Positions 6,049-6,669 of a DNA stretch of 6,669 nt are shown piece by piece. The stretch comes from a bacterium. Lineage in GTDB: Bacteria > Patescibacteria > Paceibacteria > UBA9973 > UBA2103. Numbering within the stretch: the first letter of the stretch is position 1; each line of letters opens with the position of its first letter. Where the stretch lies: the NCBI GenBank assembly GCA_021812925.1, contig JAKAMK010000045.1, positions 1-6,669 of the forward strand, in the 5' to 3' direction. The notes beneath the pieces were generated by a model. The model searched no databases. It saw only the letters and a list, made by a program, of their open reading frames with translations, and was not told the DNA's origin. The translations under genes and the position numbers were made by a program.

Positions 6049-6327
6049 TCAGACGAGGTGGCGGACCCGGAGGCCATAGGACCAGAGGAGTACCTTGGCC
6101 GCGTCGATCGCTTTCTGCGCTTCGACGGGCGAGAACGCCTTCCTGATCGCGGCTCCGGTTATTTTCCCGGCGTTCGCGAGGTCCGCGATGGTGCGGACCT
6201 CCCATTCGCGACACAGGTGAGAGAGCGCAAGCTCGGCGTCACCTTTTATCTGTTCGCGGTTCGCCAGTATCGCCTGCGCGATCGTGGGCGAACCCTGCCC
6301 TGCGTAGCGTGCCGTGGCGCACGTCAT
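6049..6327 (-). CDS. Unrecognised 92-aa protein
   Basis: I do not recognise this protein. Three things support it as a real gene: a strong GGGAGG ribosome binding site (complement of 6335-6340) 7 nt before the ATG, a good intrinsic terminator after the stop, and same-strand placement between typA and the next gene. The product has no membrane segment or signal peptide. It looks mostly helical, with about two Cys residues and a KITGAAIRKAF segment in a stretch (about 44-66) that loosely suggests a small helical DNA- or protein-binding fold. It ends basic and hydrophobic (YGLRVRHLV). It is transcribed in the same direction as typA but appears to be its own unit because of the terminator between them. 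No function is assigned. Confidence 0.7.
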   Translation of the reverse strand: MTCATARYAGQGSPTIAQAILANREQIKGDAELALSHLCREWEVRTIADLANAGKITGAAIRKAFSPVEAQKAIDAAKVLLWSYGLRVRHLV

Positions 6328-6361
6328 CGTGCTTCCTCCCTATCTGAGCACGCTATACGAT

Positions 6362-6376
6362 GCCACCGGAGGTGGC
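6362..6376 (-). other. Short hairpin between the two right-hand genes
   Basis: GCCACC (6362-6367) and GGTGGC (6371-6376) form a perfect 6-bp stem with a 3-nt loop, 12 nt after the stop codon of the right-edge gene. No T-tract follows on the minus strand. A TTGACG -35-like hexamer (complement of 6380-6385) overlaps this area, but the only -10-like TATAGC is 22 nt away, too far for a standard promoter. Confidence 0.3.
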
Positions 6377-6388
6377 GCGCGTCAAGCG

Positions 6389-6669
6389 TTACGGCACGAA
6401 CTGGAAACTCTGCGCGATCTGGTCGAGCGCGCTCGCGACCTTCGGCTCGTCGAACGCCTGGACCGCGCCCTTCGGGTAGTTCTCGAGGACGCCGTAGTGA
6501 ACCGTGTACTCGATTGCGTAGCACTGGTTGTCCTTCACGAGCCGGTAGCTCGTTGTGTCGTAACGGTTCCCGGCGCCCGCGCCGTAGAACGCGAGCCTTG
6601 TGTACGTCTGCCCGCCAAAGGACGCGGTCGTGGTCGCCATCGAGCCGTTCAGATTCTCGAGACAGGTCG
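6389..6669 (-). CDS. C-terminal part of a protein running off the right edge, probably secreted
   Basis: The minus-strand frame is open from the right edge to a TAA at 6391-6389, giving 92 visible residues. The internal ATG at 6640 has no ribosome binding site and the frame continues upstream (TCLENLNGS before it), so the true start is outside the window. Visible features are a beta-rich, Gly/Thr/Tyr-rich stretch (FGGQTYTRLAFYGAGAGN), a Cys in DNQCYAIEYTVHYG, and a final helix ending ALDQIAQSFQFVP. From memory, this layout resembles the C-terminal domain of secreted or lipoprotein-like hypothetical proteins in Parcubacteria genomes. No signal peptide is visible because the N-terminus is missing. 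No function is assigned. Confidence 0.7.
   Translation of the reverse strand, partial: TCLENLNGSMATTTASFGGQTYTRLAFYGAGAGNRYDTTSYRLVKDNQCYAIEYTVHYGVLENYPKGAVQAFDEPKVASALDQIAQSFQFVP

Noticed and set aside
6338..6385. TTGACG and TATAGC as a promoter for the 92-aa gene
   Set aside because: The spacing is 22 nt, outside the usual 16-19 nt range, and a hairpin occupies the spacer.

Overview
The window reads as a chromosomal stretch of a GC-rich bacterium. Several signals point, with moderate confidence, to the Patescibacteria (CPR), probably a GC-rich Parcubacteria/Kaiserbacteria-like lineage. The C-terminal third of TypA/BipA (LERGLE-like and EYLEITP-type motifs) reads like CPR homologues I remember. 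The fragment at the left edge starts MAYTTDP, like the IS481-type transposases common in those genomes. The truncated protein at the right edge resembles the C-terminal domain of secreted CPR proteins. This placement rests on memory of the families, not on a search.

Left part (1-2626). Positions 1-85 hold the first 28 codons of a probable IS481-like transposase on the minus strand, running off the window. A sigma70-type promoter (134-162) then faces right and may use the outer end of that element as its -35 box. It leads into a two-gene plus-strand module: a RavA/MoxR-family AAA+ ATPase (229-1491) and a membrane-anchored VWA-domain protein with a complete MIDAS metal site (1627-2586). Each has a strong Shine-Dalgarno sequence. 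The 135-nt spacer between them holds three consecutive RNA hairpins. A strong intrinsic terminator (2596-2626) closes the module. The ATPase has lost the Walker B aspartate (Gly119) but keeps the neighbouring glutamate, Walker A, sensor 1, the DR (arginine-finger-like) pair and the SDRR lid motif.

Middle (2587-5838). A 214-nt convergent spacer separates the VWA gene from cfa (cyclopropane-fatty-acid synthase, minus strand, 2801-3952), which has all catalytic residues. Upstream of cfa on the same strand is typA/bipA (4033-5838), a full-length ribosome-associated translational GTPase. A 16-bp perfect hairpin lies between them.

Right part (5839-6669). The typA upstream region (5839-6001) contains a long inverted repeat, a 13-bp palindrome and an AT-rich patch. 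It is followed by a terminator, an unrecognised 92-aa gene with an excellent ribosome binding site (6049-6327, minus), and the 3' end of another minus-strand gene (6389-6669).

Functionally, cfa and typA both suggest membrane or translation stress adaptation. The ATPase and VWA proteins probably work as a chaperone pair, with the VWA domain predicted on the cytoplasmic face. The most interesting item is this minimal RavA-VWA module, with its altered Walker B motif, hairpin-rich spacer and adjacent mobile element.
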